This document shows, piece after piece, positions 35,701 through 45,990 of a stretch of DNA of 64,000 nt. Within the stretch, counting starts at the first letter, position 1, and every line of letters begins with the position of its first letter. The DNA comes from Hyperoodon ampullatus (taxonomy: Eukaryota; Chordata; Mammalia; Artiodactyla; Ziphiidae), in assembly GCA_949752795.1 (NCBI GenBank), contig OX457061.1:45478338-45542337 (forward strand). Direction: 5' to 3'. Both the position numbers and the translations under genes were made by a program. Under the pieces are notes generated by a model, which saw nothing but the letters and a program-made list of their open reading frames with translations, searched no databases and was not told the origin of the DNA.

Positions 35701-38354
35701 GGCGAGTACTGGGACCCAGCATGGGTTCCCTACATCTTCTGCTCTGGGCCTAACTCAGCAGGAAGGCTGGGAGGGCATGTTTGATGTCTGCTGCCACAGA
35801 CTGGATGGAGGACTCCTAGGTAAGGCGGATGCCAGCAACTAGGGAATTCCTGACAGTTGTGGAGCCATTCTCTTAAGGGGGTGGCTTAAGGGATCAGTGA
35901 CAACCTAACAAGAAGGCCCCAGGCCTAGGAGATGTGGCTTCCAGGAGGGCACTGCGCTTCTAGGCCACATTCCTAGAGGTATGGTTGGTTGCCCACCAAT
36001 GAGGTGGTAATTTGATCTGCTCCCCATGGCCCTCTCCCTTCGGGGAAAGACAGATGTGGAGATCCGGGGGACAGAATCGAAGGAGGAGGCCCGAGGGTCA
36101 AATCCTGGGAAGAGGGAGAAGGAGCCGAATGAGCTAGGGCTCCTTAGCCAGAAGGGGTCTTTGCAGAGCTAAAGGGGACTGGGGGACCAGAGGTGGAACT
36201 GGGCCCCAGCTCCAAGAGAGGAGGGTCCCTGGGGCCCGCCGATCTTCCAGGGCTGGGAGTAGGACTTACTGAGCCCAGATCTGAGCCCAAAATGGCTCTC
36301 ATACTGACTCTGGCCTTTACCAGTACCTCCTATCTCAGGCTCACAAACCCTGGAGGAACTGGGAGGCTTTCCCACCCCACTTGGACCCAGCTGCCCACAC
36401 ATGAATCCACATACACACACGCACATGGGCTCACAGACTGTCAGGTCAGGTAGCCCAGACCCTGGTCTTCTTGGGGGAAGAGTGTAACAGGGGCCAAAAA
36501 TGCCCTGAAGCCACATGTGGCCCAGAGCGGGCCCCCTCCTCCGCCCCTGCCGGCTGCCCCTGTTTACGAGGCGCCTTAATGAGGCAGCGGGTGCCGCTGA
36601 GATGAACCAGAGCCCAGCCTGGGCCTGGGAGGGGCTCCGGACAGGCAGGCCAGCCTGGAGGGTTGGGGGAGACCCTCAGGATGGGGCCGGCCAGGGCAGG
36701 GGTGGGGTGGCCACGCCTCCAGGAGGAAATGGAGCAGCTGTCCTGCTGTCCTGCCGCCCCAGGAGCTGCCCCCCACCCCTTTTCCACCTCAGGCAGGGCG
36801 ATGACCGTAAGTGAGGCCACCCTGAGGGGGAGACCCAGCTGGGGCCAGGCTGGTGGGTGGGCCAGGCTGGTGGGTGCGCCAGGCATCTGGGAGCCCAGGC
36901 TCTGAGCTGGAACCCATGATAACGACAGAGCTGGCTGAAGTCTCTCTGGTGCTCACCATGTGCCTGGGTCCTCATTACAACCCTGTGAGAGAGCTCATTA
37001 ACGCCATTTTACAGATGAGGACCGCAAGGCATGTGGAAGTTAGGTGACTTAGTCACCTAGTTAGTAGGGGATGGAGCTAAAATCTGGACTCGGGCAGCCT
37101 AGCTCCATGCCTGCGTTTGTAACCTTCCCTTTAAACAGCTCCTTGATGGAGTTGGAGAGGGCGGCACATTACACCTCTCTCACCCCATTCCTCTTGTCGC
37201 CTCCAGCTGGAACTGAGGTCGGGAGTGGGCTGGGGCTAGTGAGAGAGCTGGGGTGACAGCAGAGTGAAGACAATGAGCAAAGTCCTCCTTACTCTCCCCT
37301 CGGGGCATTTCTCATCTCCTTAAAGATCTCCTCCCTCGGGACTGTCTTTGCTCCCTGTGGGGGCGTGGGATGGGGGTGGTGTCTCCTCCCAGAGAAGTCT
37401 TCACTCTCCCAGGGGTATTCTCAGTGTCCTCCCCCCAGGGAAGTCCTCATTCCCTCCAGGGGTGTTTTCACTCCTCTCTCCCCACAAGTGTTCTCACTTC
37501 TTCCGGGGGTGCCTCAGTCTCGTGACCCCCAGGGTCCGCTGTCCCTATACACCCCCACCCCGTGGTTTGGCTGCAGGTGGAGCTGTCGGATGGCACAGCG
37601 CACACCATCACGGATGCCTACGCTGGAAAGGAGTACATCATCCAGGTGGCGGCCAAGGACAATGAGATTGGGACGTGGAGTGACTGGAGTGTGGCCGCCC
37701 ACGCCACACCCTGGACTGAGGAGCCGCGACACCTCACCACCGAGGCCCAGGCCCCCGGTGAGCCCGCCCCCTGGGCTCCCTCCTGCTCCTCCTGGGACTT
37801 GGAGCATCTGCCCCAGGGGTCTCCACAGTCTGTGTGGCTGCCACACTCCAGTCGGTCTGTCCAGCCCCTGCTGTTCCTTGTCCTTGCTGTCTGCACATTC
37901 TCGGTAGGGACCTCTGGGTGCCTTGGGGAAGCAAAGACCTGCCTGATGGGTGAGGCAGGGGCTGTCTGACAGGAGAGGCAGCCCTGGTCTGACACAAGAA
38001 GCAGGAGCAGTGTGCCCGTGGACCCCAGATGGAGGTGGGACTCCAGCCCCGGCCCGGCCCAGCCCGGCCCTGAGTCTCCCCCATGTTCCCCAGAGACCAC
38101 GGCCAGCACCACCAGCTCCCTGGCACCCCCGCCCACCACGAAGATCTGTGACCCCGGGGAGCTGGGCAGCGGCGGAGGACCCTCAGTGCCCTTCTTCATC
38201 AGTGTCCTTGTCACCCTGGCCCTGGCTGCCGCTGCCGCCGCTGCCGGCAGTCTCCTGATCTGGTAAGTGGAGTGAGGCTGGGTGGTGGAGGGGAGCCCGA
38301 GGGGACCCCGACCCCACCCTCTTCCCTCAAAGCCTCCTGCCCTGTCCCCCCAGA
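20678..38354 (+). CDS. CNTFR: CNTFR: ciliary neurotrophic factor receptor subunit alpha (spliced)
   Basis: The protein is a GPI-anchored cell-surface receptor that binds ciliary neurotrophic factor and signals with LIFR and gp130 through JAK/STAT. Exons are 20678-20762, 24892-25125, 32392-32509, 32679-32845, 33963-34126, 37577-37757, 38094-38262 and the single stop-codon base at 38354. All have AG/GT boundaries and matching phases, giving 372 residues plus stop, the human length. Residues 1-22 are a signal peptide. An Ig-like domain has C46 and C89. Two fibronectin III modules follow, the first with C116/C127 and C154/C164. WSDWS is at 290-294. Sequons are at N60, N70, N142 and N190. A Ser/Thr/Pro stalk leads to the probable GPI site S342 and a hydrophobic tail ending SLLI. 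There is no cytoplasmic domain, as expected. The gene is intact. Cysteine numbers are my own counts; S342 follows what is recorded for the human protein. Confidence 0.97.
21890..22450. repeat. Degenerate GTGAGACTGTGTCC array
   Basis: Phrases like gagactgtccttgtgtg, gtgtccctg and gactgt recur irregularly. It resembles the arrays at 16780 and 19110 in texture. Confidence 0.6.
23700..23790. promoter_or_regulatory. Candidate enhancer: paired homeodomain sites
   Basis: TCTAATTAAGAGG (core at 23718-23724) and ACTTAATTGGC (core from 23742) lie about two and a half helical turns apart, preceded by GTTAAC. The segment is unique and flanked by GC-rich DNA. Function is inferred from motifs only. Confidence 0.3.
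24892..25125 (+). CDS. CNTFR: CNTFR coding exon 2 (Ig-like domain)
   Basis: The acceptor ggcccccacag ends at 24891 and the donor gtaagt starts at 25126. The 234-nt exon encodes residues 29-106 plus one base of L107. It carries the Ig-like domain with C46 in TLPCG and C89 in YACFH, the tryptophan in VTWRV, and sequons VNGT and LNGS. Compared with the human protein as I remember it, there are only a few changes (for example A30T, A54S and H104N). Confidence 0.95.
25620..26910 (+). repeat. Ancient interspersed-repeat relics (family not certain)
   Basis: Phrases such as 'gggagtgacatgatcagagt', 'aggaggctgttgctgggat', 'ggtgatggattggaggta' and 'gagaagaggacccagaaccc' follow the order of a common old mammalian repeat that I recognise but cannot name safely. 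The part at 26100-26540 looks different and may be another element inserted between. Confidence 0.5.
27700..27995 (-). mobile_element. Cetartiodactyl tRNA-derived SINE (CHR type), minus orientation
   Basis: The right end is ccatcagggaagccc, the reverse of the SINE head, and the left end is a T-rich tail. Internal landmarks are 'cggcatgtgggatcttccc' and 'ttaaccactgcgcca'. The flanks share a short duplication ending in ccagacct on both sides. Sequence decay is moderate. Confidence 0.92.
28400..28690. promoter_or_regulatory. Unique AT-rich intronic island, possible conserved element
   Basis: The segment has 'acactgctaattccatgtca', 'gctgaaataaatcagagatt', 'agtgactaattttaaataga' and 'tttaaaatatttgtatttga', with no resemblance to the repeats around it. 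It could be a regulatory element or an unrecognised relic. Confidence 0.22.
29240..29720. repeat. CA-rich degenerate array (cacacagcctcacac)
   Basis: The phrase 'cacagcctcac' recurs about seven times with variable spacers. This is low-complexity intron. Confidence 0.6.
31268..31630 (-). mobile_element. Cetartiodactyl tRNA-derived SINE, long form, minus orientation
   Basis: The element runs from a T-rich tail through 'ggctgcgttgggtcttcgtt', 'gcggcgagtgggggctact' and several cagtagttgtggc repeats to 'gcgccaccaaggaag' at the head. Target-site copies aaagggcttc lie at 31255-31264 and 31631-31640. Confidence 0.95.
31690..31850. repeat. CA-rich low-complexity segment
   Basis: Repeated cacacat, acacataga and cattc phrases lie downstream of the SINE. 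Confidence 0.5.
32392..32509 (+). CDS. CNTFR: CNTFR coding exon 3 (start of first fibronectin III module)
   Basis: The acceptor ctcacccccag ends at 32391 and the donor gtgagt starts at 32510. It encodes residues 107-145 and two bases of L146, with C116 in LSCRS and C127 in FYCSW, the first conserved cytokine-receptor cysteine pair, and the sequon FNVT at N142. Confidence 0.95.
32679..32845 (+). CDS. CNTFR: CNTFR coding exon 4 (rest of first fibronectin III module)
   Basis: A short 169-bp intron precedes it. The acceptor ccctccccag ends at 32678 and a donor gtgcgt starts at 32846. It encodes the end of L146 through I201, with C154 in MVCEK and C164 in NRCHI, and the sequon HNAT at N190. Confidence 0.95.
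32846..33962 (+). other. CNTFR: CNTFR intron between the two fibronectin modules
   Basis: It contains the 33-bp tandem repeat at 33247-33385 and a GATGATG/GGTAGTGG-rich stretch near 33610-33900. No exon is seen. Confidence 0.85.
33247..33385 (+). repeat. 33-bp tandem repeat, four copies
   Basis: The unit begins cccatcccagccagaccctc and starts at 33247, 33280, 33313 and 33346. Copies differ at a few bases and the last is shortened. Because 33 is a multiple of three, it creates an artificial Pro-rich open frame with an 11-residue period. Confidence 0.93.
33963..34126 (+). CDS. CNTFR: CNTFR coding exon 5 (second fibronectin III module, part 1)
   Basis: The acceptor tttcctcaacag ends at 33962 and the donor gtgagt starts at 34127. 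It encodes V202 to H256, opening with VKPDPPENV, the typical inter-module linker, and including the LEVTW strand. It ends on a whole codon. Confidence 0.95.
34127..37576 (+). other. CNTFR: CNTFR intron after coding exon 5
   Basis: A 3.45-kb, mainly unique intron. It holds a MIR relic near 36920-37110, a CACACA-rich patch near 35240-35280 and a non-repetitive stretch at 34980-35170 with TAAT motifs. No exon is supported. Confidence 0.85.
36920..37110 (-). repeat. MIR SINE relic
   Basis: Reverse-orientation MIR phrases are present: 'ctcattacaaccctgtgaga', 'gccattttacagatgagga', 'taggtgacttagtcacctag' and 'ggatggagctaaaatctgga'. Confidence 0.8.
37577..37757 (+). CDS. CNTFR: CNTFR coding exon 6 (second fibronectin III module with WSXWS box)
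   Basis: The acceptor tttggctgcag ends at 37576 and the donor gtgagc starts at 37758. It encodes V257 to P316 and one base of E317. WSDWS is encoded at 37676-37690, the signature of class I cytokine receptors, followed by the start of the Ser/Thr-rich stalk. Confidence 0.96.
38094..38262 (+). CDS. CNTFR: CNTFR coding exon 7 (stalk and GPI-signal)
   Basis: The acceptor gttccccag ends at 38093 and the donor gtaagt starts at 38263. It encodes E317 to I372 and the first two bases (TG) of the stop codon. The stalk reads ETTASTTSSLAPPP, then the small-residue region around S342, then a hydrophobic Ala/Leu tail needed for GPI attachment. Confidence 0.94.
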
Positions 38355-38992
38355 GCCCGGCATCCCGTGAGGACATGCCAGCGCACCTGCAGAGGAGCAG
38401 GAGGCCGGAGCTGAGCCCGAAGACCCCGGTTTCTATTTTGCACACGGGCAGGAGGACCTTCGGCATTCTCTTGAGACACAATTTGTAGAGACCCCGGCAG
38501 GCCCGGGCCTGCCGCCCCCCCAGCCCCGCCACACCACGCCGGCCCCCCTCCCCGCTCAGGGCAGGGGGCCATGCAGCTAACCCACCCACCAAAGAGCACC
38601 CACACCTCCGTCCTAAGCCCTGGGGCTGGGCCCTCCAACGCCAGCGACTCCCAGGAGCCCTTGGGGGCCTGAGGGGAGCCCCTCACATCACAGTCTCGCC
38701 TCCTGTCCCAGCGTCCTGTCTGTTCCAGGGTCTCTGTTGCCACCATCAGATTATAAGCTCCTGATGCTGGGGGTGCCCGGCCATCCCCTTCCCCCGGCAC
38801 CCACACTTTTCAGTGCCCCGCCTCCGCCCCTGTTTTGTACGACCCTCCCCTTTTCCTGCTCCTGCCCCGCAGTATTTAATGCCCTGTCAGTCCCCTGTAG
38901 TCTGACTCAGTGGTAACTTGCTGTATTTGAATTTTTTACAGATGTATATACGGGGGTGGGGGGTTCTCATTAAACGTCACCATTTCATGAGT
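38354..38992 (+). other. CNTFR: CNTFR terminal exon: last base of stop codon and 3' UTR
   Basis: The acceptor gtccccccag ends at 38353. The next base, A, completes TGA across the junction. The rest is a GC-rich 3' UTR of about 640 nt ending near 38990 after ATTAAA. Confidence 0.85.
38969..38974 (+). terminator. CNTFR: CNTFR polyadenylation signal ATTAAA
   Basis: ATTAAA is the common variant signal. Cleavage is expected 10 to 25 nt downstream, near the 'tttcatgag' at 38983-38991. Confidence 0.8.
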
Positions 38993-38994
38993 CC

Positions 38995-41900
38995 TTGGAC
39001 CGGACCCGCTTTGGGAGGGTAGCCCTTGTCCAAGGACCTCTCCCCTTCCAGGCCTGGAGGAGGGAAGCAGTTAGAGTTGGAGAGAGACAGCCCTCCCCAG
39101 ACAGGTGGGGAGAGGCAGTTCAGCTCTCAGGCAGGTGTGTCCGGGGACGGGGCTTCCCGCCTCTTTGGAGGGTAGAGCTCCCTGGAGGCCATGGGCAGAG
39201 TTTTGGGGAACGAGGGGCCCCAGTGAGGCAGGTCCCACGCGCGGCGGTGGGGGGAGGCATCCAGTCAACCCCGGAGGCTACTGAATCCTGGCAGGGCCAA
39301 GGTCTGTCAGGGGTCATCTCCGGAGCTGCCTTCCACGGGTGCCCAGGCCTGGCTTTACCCACGGGGCAGAGGTGCAAGAAGGGAAGGAGGCCGGGCTTCA
39401 TCCTCCGGGCGGAGGGGTTGTCACCCCTGCCATTCAGGAGACACAGGCCGGGGTTCTAGCAGGTCAGGCCTGGAGCTCAGCCAGGGCTGAGAGTGCAGAG
39501 CGCAGAGTGGCCAGGGCAGGCAGGGAGGTTGCCCGAAGGAGGCCACTTGGCACGTGACCAGGCATTGGCCGCGTGCTTCAGGACGGGAAGCACGGAGTAC
39601 GAGGTTTACCCCAGGTTTAGATTGCAGTGAGGACTCAGTGTGAGTGGGAGGGGAGCGGGCTTCGGCTTTACAGGGTACTCAGTCTCTGGGCCAGCGCCAC
39701 AGCCTCTGCCCACACCCTTCCGGTCCCTAAACCGGGACTCCAGGATCCCTTTGATTTCCCCTCAGAGGAGAGGCCTCTGGCTGCCTCAGGTCCAGCCCCC
39801 CTTGTTGGAGCCGCCTCCCTGCAGCTCCTTGGCTGAGAATGCCCGGGGCTGGGGCCAAGTTGGCAGGCACCCCCGGCCTGGGGGTGGGGGCAAAGGGTTA
39901 GGCCACAGCCCCAACCTGGGAGCCAGGCTTGGCCACGCTCCAGGCAGCTGGAGCAAAAAGAGAAGTGGAGTCGAAGCCAGAACACACTGGTCCACGCACA
40001 ACCAAGCCCCCGCCGCCCAAGCAGGCACCGAGCAGCGCACCACCACTGAGCTGCTGCCCCCACGTCACACGTGCACTCCGGTTCAAACCCTCCTCCTCAG
40101 ACCAGGGTCAGGAAATGGGCATTCCTTTGCTGGTCTCGCTGCCAGCCTGGGATGATGCCCTGGGAGGAGGGGTTCACAGTTCCAGGAGTACTGATGAGTC
40201 AGGCCTGGACAGGACTCCGGGCGGGTGAGGGGCTGAGAGCGAAGGTGGCTGGCTCTCCTCCAGGCCGGGCACTAAAGGACGAGAGGGGTGTTCCAGGCGG
40301 GAGATGCCATGGAAAGCAAAGGCCGGTGTCAGGGTAGAGAGGCCTGTGGCGTTTCGAGCCAAATAGCCTAGCCCCAGCTGTGGGAGCACACTGCTCATCC
40401 ACAGAAAGAGGCTCCCAGGATGGACATCCTGAGAAGTGGCTGTGGACCTGTCTCTGTGTCCTGGACCCCCAGTTCTGTCTGTCTGGTCTCTGAGGTGTGG
40501 CTCGGGCCTGAAACCTGCACTCCAGGTCCAGCAGGGGTGGAGGGATAGTGGGTCCCCAACTCTCACGAAGGACATTGTATTCCCGGGGTGGGTCTGAACC
40601 TCCCCGTCCTTGCGGTAGGACGGCTGAATTAGGGAGTCTCTGGCCTGTGCTGCCTTCCTGCCTTGAGAGCCCTGGTCAGCCCTGACCCACCCGCTGCCCA
40701 CCCAGGGCTTGGGCATCAGCAATCTGGCCTCCATTAGCAACATGGGAAAGCAATTACGTGGGGCCTGGGGAGGAGATGGAGGGGAGGGGGACTGCTGGAG
40801 CCTCAGAGGCCGATGGAGAGGAGGACTGGGCCATCTCCCTGCCCCCAACCCCAAGGGAGAGACCCAGCCCCATCCTGAGCCCTGAGGCTGGAGGGGCAGT
40901 GTCATTGCCTCCGAGCAGACTGGACCTGAGCCCGGAGGTGGTCATTCCTCCTTGGGGGTCCTGGCCCTCGAGCTCACAGAGGCTCCTCGCCTTGGAGGGT
41001 CTTGGCTGCCGTCTGCTGCTGCCTCTGCCTGCTGTCCCTTCCACATCCGTTGTAGCTCATCGTGGTTCTGGGGAGCTGGGGACAGCTATAGGCATCAGTT
41101 CTTGGAACTAAATCAGAACCTGGAGAATTAAGACACTGCTGTTGGGGGTTGGGGGCACTGCAGGGGGAGACTTGGATCCCAGGCCCAAGGTGCACAGCAG
41201 CCCAGCCTTTCAGCTCCCTACAGTTCTCCTTGCTCCTTCAAGGGGCACTGGGGATGGGAACCCTCCTCTGTGCCCCATTCCTATAACACTAACTTGTCTC
41301 TGCCCCATCCTCTTCTCTCTGAACCCATTCCTGTCTCTGTCTCCGTCCCATGCCTATCTCTGAACATGTCTTTGTCCCGGTCCCTGTCCTTGTGTTTCTC
41401 TCTGTATGTCCCTCTCCCATCTCTCTCTCTGTATGTCCCCTGTCTCTGCCGCCCTCTTTGTCTCTCTAGCCGTCTCTTTCTCTGTCGCCATCCCTGTCTT
41501 TGCCTCTGTCCCTCCTTCCTATCTCTCAGTCTTCTCTTTTTCTGCCTTCCTCCCTCGGTCTCTCTGGGTCTGTCTCCATCTCAGAGTCTCTCTATCTCTC
41601 TCTGTGTGTGTGTATCTCCATCGCCAGCTCTGTGTCTCTGTTCCTCTTCCCTGAGTCTGGCAGTCCTTCCCTCTCTTTGCCTCCCTCTGTGTGTTCCTGC
41701 CCTGGTCCAGACCCCAGCCTCTGACTGCTGTGCCTCTCTGGCCTGAGCCGGGGGCTGTCCTGGCTTCTGCTGCCCCCTCTCGGCCGCCTGCCTGCCCTTC
41801 GGTCTCCCGGGCAGGCAGCTGTCAGCACATGCATCCCACATCTGCCTCCCAGCAGCCAGCCAGGAGAGGGAAGGTGGTCGGGAGACAGCAGGCAGGAATA

Positions 41901-43800
41901 CCTCCGTGCAGCCTCTGGCTTTGAGAACTCCCCAGAGCCGGTGAGCTCACTTAACTCCCTAGGCTGGGACTCTGAGAAAGTTCATTGTCACATGGTGAGA
42001 ACGGAATGCTTGGCTCCAAACCCAGCCCCGTGTCCTGCACCTGTGTGTCTCTATGTCTCGGGGCCCACATGTTCACTGTGCCCACAGGCCGGAGCTACTG
42101 GATGTGGACAGGTAGAGAAAGGACCTTCAGGTGGTAGCACCTGCCTGCGGATGTAAGGCTAAAGACCTGGGGGCAAGAAGGACTGGAGTGTAGTCCTCAC
42201 ACCCCTCTCCTCTCCTCTGCAGAAGAGGGTGGAGGGGAAGGAGGTCTGAGGAGAGGAGTCGGATGGAGCCAGTCTGAGGAGAGAGGCTGGAAGGGGCTTT
42301 ATCTGACAGAGCCACTCTGATGGGGAAGACTAATCTGAAGTTGAGCGGGTCTGAGAGGGCCTGCGTGACATGGTTAGTCTGAGGGGAGACTGGTGTGGGA
42401 CACCCTGCTGAAGAGATCGTGTTTGGAAGGGCCAGCCTGAGGGGATAGGCTGATCCAGAGAGCATCTGAAGGGTCCAGTCTCAGGAGAAGCTACTCTGGA
42501 GGCACACAGGTCCCAGAATAGGCTCACCAACTCGTCCTAGTTTACCTGGGACTTGCCCAGTTTTAGCACCAAATACCCCTCAGCCCCAGGAAACTGAGAG
42601 TTGGTCAGCCTATTTGAGAAGGCCTTGCCTAACAGCGCTGGCCTGATAGGAGAGGCCTACCTGGGAGCAAGTGGATCCAAGAGGGCTTGTCGGACGGCAC
42701 CGGGCTGAGGGGAGAGGTTGTTAAGGCTAGAAGCTTCTTTGCACAGGAACCAGGCCCTGGAGGGGGTGGACCGTTTGGGTCCTTCCAGAAGGTCAGTGGC
42801 TTGGGGAGTGGCCACCAGGGGGCAGGGCAAGCTCTCAGGAGAATCAGAGCCAAGGGGCCCAGAGGGAGCCAGACAGTGCGGGGCTGTGTGCAAAGTGTGC
42901 TGGCAATAGCGTGTGTCGCTGCGCCATCACGGGCAAGTTTGTGTGATGGTGCACGGCCGTGCAGTTATGCTTTTGTGTGACTGGGTGAGCAGGGGCATGT
43001 CTGTGATGTGTCAGTGTGTGCCCAGTGCGGCTGGGCGGAGGCCTTGCCTGTGGCTGTGGTGGAGAGAGCAGGAGCCTCCTGGGACACCAGGACAGGGAGG
43101 CCATGGCAGTGACGCAGTCAGAGAAGTTCCCCTGGCAGGGGCTGAGATAGGGAGGAGAGGTAGGACCAGGCTTCCCCTACCTGTGCCCGCCCCTGCCCAC
43201 CAGAATATCCCTGAGAGTCCAGACACTAAGGGCTTTGGTCACACACAGGGGCAGCCCCCAGGCCAGTCTGCACGCCTAGGCCCTGCCTGCCCTCCTCTCC
43301 AGCTTCTCTCCTCCTGCCCCCTTCAGCTGGCACTCCTTCAGCTGGATACCTCACCCTCACCCCACCCTACCCCGATCCCCGATCATTGTTTCTAGCTCTC
43401 CTATCACCATGCCTTGGTTCATGCTGTTCCCTGCCCGATGCGCTCCTGTGAAGCGTTTGAGGTCCCTCTGATGCTGCCCGCATGAGACACTCCCTGCTCA
43501 TTCCCGCTTTACCGTGGGCTGGGCACCCACTGTGTGCTGAGGCCTAGTCCGGCGGGCCCCTGTCTCACCTCTGAGACCTGAAAGTGATGGGGGCAGTGCT
43601 GCTAGGATCTTGCCCAGAGGAGGGCTCTGAGGGGGGAGGTATGGACAGAGCAAGTCTGGGAATCTCTGAGACAGGACGGCAAAGTGACGCCACAGTCACA
43701 GAATCACTCCACTCCATCCTACCCCCCACCAACAAACTAAACAAAAGCCCAAACAAACCAAAACAAAAATGCTGTTACGAGCTCAAGTCCAACCAAACAA
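38995..43800. other. Intergenic DNA between CNTFR and ENHO, mostly unique
   Basis: No gene is supported. The open frames lack coding texture or known similarity. There is a CT-rich block at 41275-41735, a purine-rich stretch near 42170-42500 with recurring 'tctgaggagag', and a possible small regulatory island at 40720-40765 (ccattagcaacatggg, gcaattacgtgg). Confidence 0.6.
41275..41735. repeat. CT-rich low-complexity block (ctgtctctgtccc)
   Basis: Pyrimidine-rich plus strand with repeated gtctctgtc, cctgtct and tctctctc words. The apparent Ser/Leu-rich frames on the plus strand are artefacts of this. Confidence 0.7.
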
Positions 43801-43812
43801 GGAAATTCTTTT

Positions 43813-44130
43813 CTTTTTAATGTATTTATTTCATTCATTTATTTTTGACTGAGTTAAGTCTTCGTTGCTGCACGCAAGCCTTCTCTAGTTGCAGCGAGCG
43901 GGGGCCACTCTTCGCTGCGGCATGCGGGCCCCTCACTGCGGTGGCTTCTCCCACCGTGGAACACGGGCTCTAGGCGCGCGGGCTTCAGTAATTGTGGTGC
44001 GCGGGCTCAGTAGTTGTGGCGTACGGGCTTAGTTTCTCCACGGCATGTGGGATCTTCCCGGACCAGGATTCGAACCTGTGTTGCCTGCATTGGCAGCGGA
44101 CTCCCAACCACTGCGCCACCAGGGAAGCCT
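43813..44130 (-). mobile_element. Cetartiodactyl tRNA-derived SINE, minus orientation
   Basis: The element runs from the T-rich left end through 'cttcgttgctgcacgcaagc' and 'ccacggcatgtgggatcttc' to 'gccaccagggaagcct'. It is flanked by ggaaattc copies at 43801 and 44131 followed by T-rich sequence. Confidence 0.95.
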
Positions 44131-44800
44131 GGAAATTCCTTTTATAAACCTTAAAATGTGATAGCCAAGGAAAATAACAGAAGATTCTGGTGCAGTGAGT
44201 GAGTGGTGTGTCTCCTAACCCCGTGCCCAAAAGTAGCATTGAGAAAAGGCAAGTCAACAGAACACCAAGAATTCTCACTAATATACTGTAATCTGAGAGA
44301 TGTGGACTGTCGCGTGAGTAGGTAGCCTTAGGAAAAATCTGGGGGAAAAAACCCTTTGTAAATTGAAGCCCCTATGTTCCTCCACGAGACCTCTGGAGAG
44401 GCAGGAAGAGCTGCCTTGGCTCGGCATCTTCCAGGGTGCTGGGCTGAGGTTAGGGCGGCAAGCCAAAGCCCACAGGATGGGATGTGCCCCACCCGCCAGC
44501 TGGAGCAGCATGTCTAACAGGGCCTCAGAGGAGAGGCAGCGCTCAGGCCCCATCAAGGTCAGCAGGCAGCCCCAGCCAAGCCACCCTCGAGAGGCTGCAG
44601 AAATGGGGCGGATGGGTGTGGAAGCAACAGTCAACTTTTAAACGGTAGCTCCCAGGGGAAGATAAACTGGTCCAGACAAGATGGGAAGGGGCTCAACTCC
44701 AGAGCAAGGAGAGGTCTGCTAAATGTGAGCCATGGCAGATGTAAGAGGAAAGGAAAGGGCATGGCCTCTAGGCACTGAGACCACAGACGCCACAGTAGGT

Positions 44801-44850
44801 GGGAAGGAAGGAAAGGAGGAAGGGAGGGAGGGAGGGAAGGAAAGGAACAA
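44801..44850. repeat. (GGAA)n/(GGGA)n purine repeat
   Basis: ggaaggaagg, gagggaggg and ggaaggaaag runs lie on the plus strand. Confidence 0.85.
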
Positions 44851-44879
44851 GGAAGACAGAATGAAAAAATAGATAAAGA

Positions 44880-45780
44880 GCCCAATCTAGAAGAAAACAC
44901 AACCAAAGGAATAAAAGCAGATTCCTGGCAAGTTCTTCAGAGGCCTTAATAATAGCATGAAATCAATAGAACAAGAACTCAAAGACAAGATGATAAAATA
45001 ACAGAATGAGATGAAAAGGGAGATCACGGAACTAAGGGAAAATAATAAAGGACCAAAACAATACCATTACAGATGTAATAAATAAACCAGGAACAGCAAA
45101 ACACAATGAATACGACTGGACACCAAAGTAATGTGTAGGAAAGGCTTGAGATATCGAGTAAATGTGATAGGAAAAGGTAAAGATATTAAAGCAATTAGAG
45201 TGACGTTAATAGATAGGACAAAGACAAGCTACCATAAGCATAACTGTTAGCAGCCCTAAAGTTGAGGTTCCAAAAATGGAACAGAAAAAGTTATTAAGGT
45301 ATGAAACACAGGAAAGCTTTCCCTGAAATGAAGGAAGAACTGAATATTCAGATTGGAAGTGCACACCATATGCTAGAAGAATTGATACGGAATAGCACTG
45401 ACATTAAGACACACTGATTTAGTAACCAAACTTAGAGGATAAAATAAGAATACTTTAGGAATCTAGGCAGAAAAGGCAAGTCATCTCAGGGGGAAAATTC
45501 AGTCTGATCTCAGATTTCTCCAAGATAACATTCATCAAACGAAGATAATGAATCAAAATCTACAAAGTCCTGAGGGTAAAAAAGTATCACCCCAAAACAT
45601 AACCAACCAAGGGGTTGATCTCAATCATGAATTTGGGGATGCAGAACTCATAAGCCCTTCTGGAAAAACGACTCAATGACAAAATCCAATCAGCCAAGAG
45701 ATGAATCAAAATAAGGGGCTGAGAAAGGGAAATTCATGGTAAAAGGACTTAATTCCATTTAGATTAAGATTCAACTGTGG
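44880..45780. other. AT-rich decayed interspersed DNA, probable LINE relic
   Basis: Composition switches sharply to A-rich on the plus strand, with phrases such as 'agaactcaaagacaagatga' and 'gaactaagggaaaataataa' that recall degraded L1/HAL1 coding DNA. No intact frame remains. Family assignment is a guess. Confidence 0.35.
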
Positions 45781-45781
45781 G

Positions 45782-45990
45782 GGCTTCCCTGGTGGCGCAG
45801 TGGTTGAGAGTCCGCCTGCCGATGCAGGGGATACGGGTTCGTGCCCCGGTCTGGGAAGATCCCACATGCCGCGGAGCGGCTGGGCCCGTGAGCCATGGCC
45901 GCTGAGCCTGCGTGTCCGGAGCCTGTGCTCCGCAACGGGAGAGGCCACAACAGTGAGAGGCCCGCGTACCGCAAAAAAAAAAAAAAAAAA
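45782..45990 (+). mobile_element. Young tRNA-derived SINE (CHR type) with perfect target-site duplication
   Basis: Head ggcttccctggtggcgcagt, body 'catgccgcggagcggctggg', then 'gcccgcgtaccgc' and a pure A tail of about 18. The target duplication aagattcaactgtggg is exact at 45766-45781 and 45991-46006. The clean tail and exact duplication indicate a recent insertion. Confidence 0.98.

Noticed and set aside
37618..38592. 324-residue minus-strand frame antisense to CNTFR exons 6-8
   Set aside because: It is the shadow of GC-rich coding and UTR sequence; no independent support for an antisense protein.
45782..45860. tRNA gene suggested by the SINE head
   Set aside because: SINE heads derive from tRNA and keep A/B-box-like bases, but the copy is followed by a SINE body and A tail.
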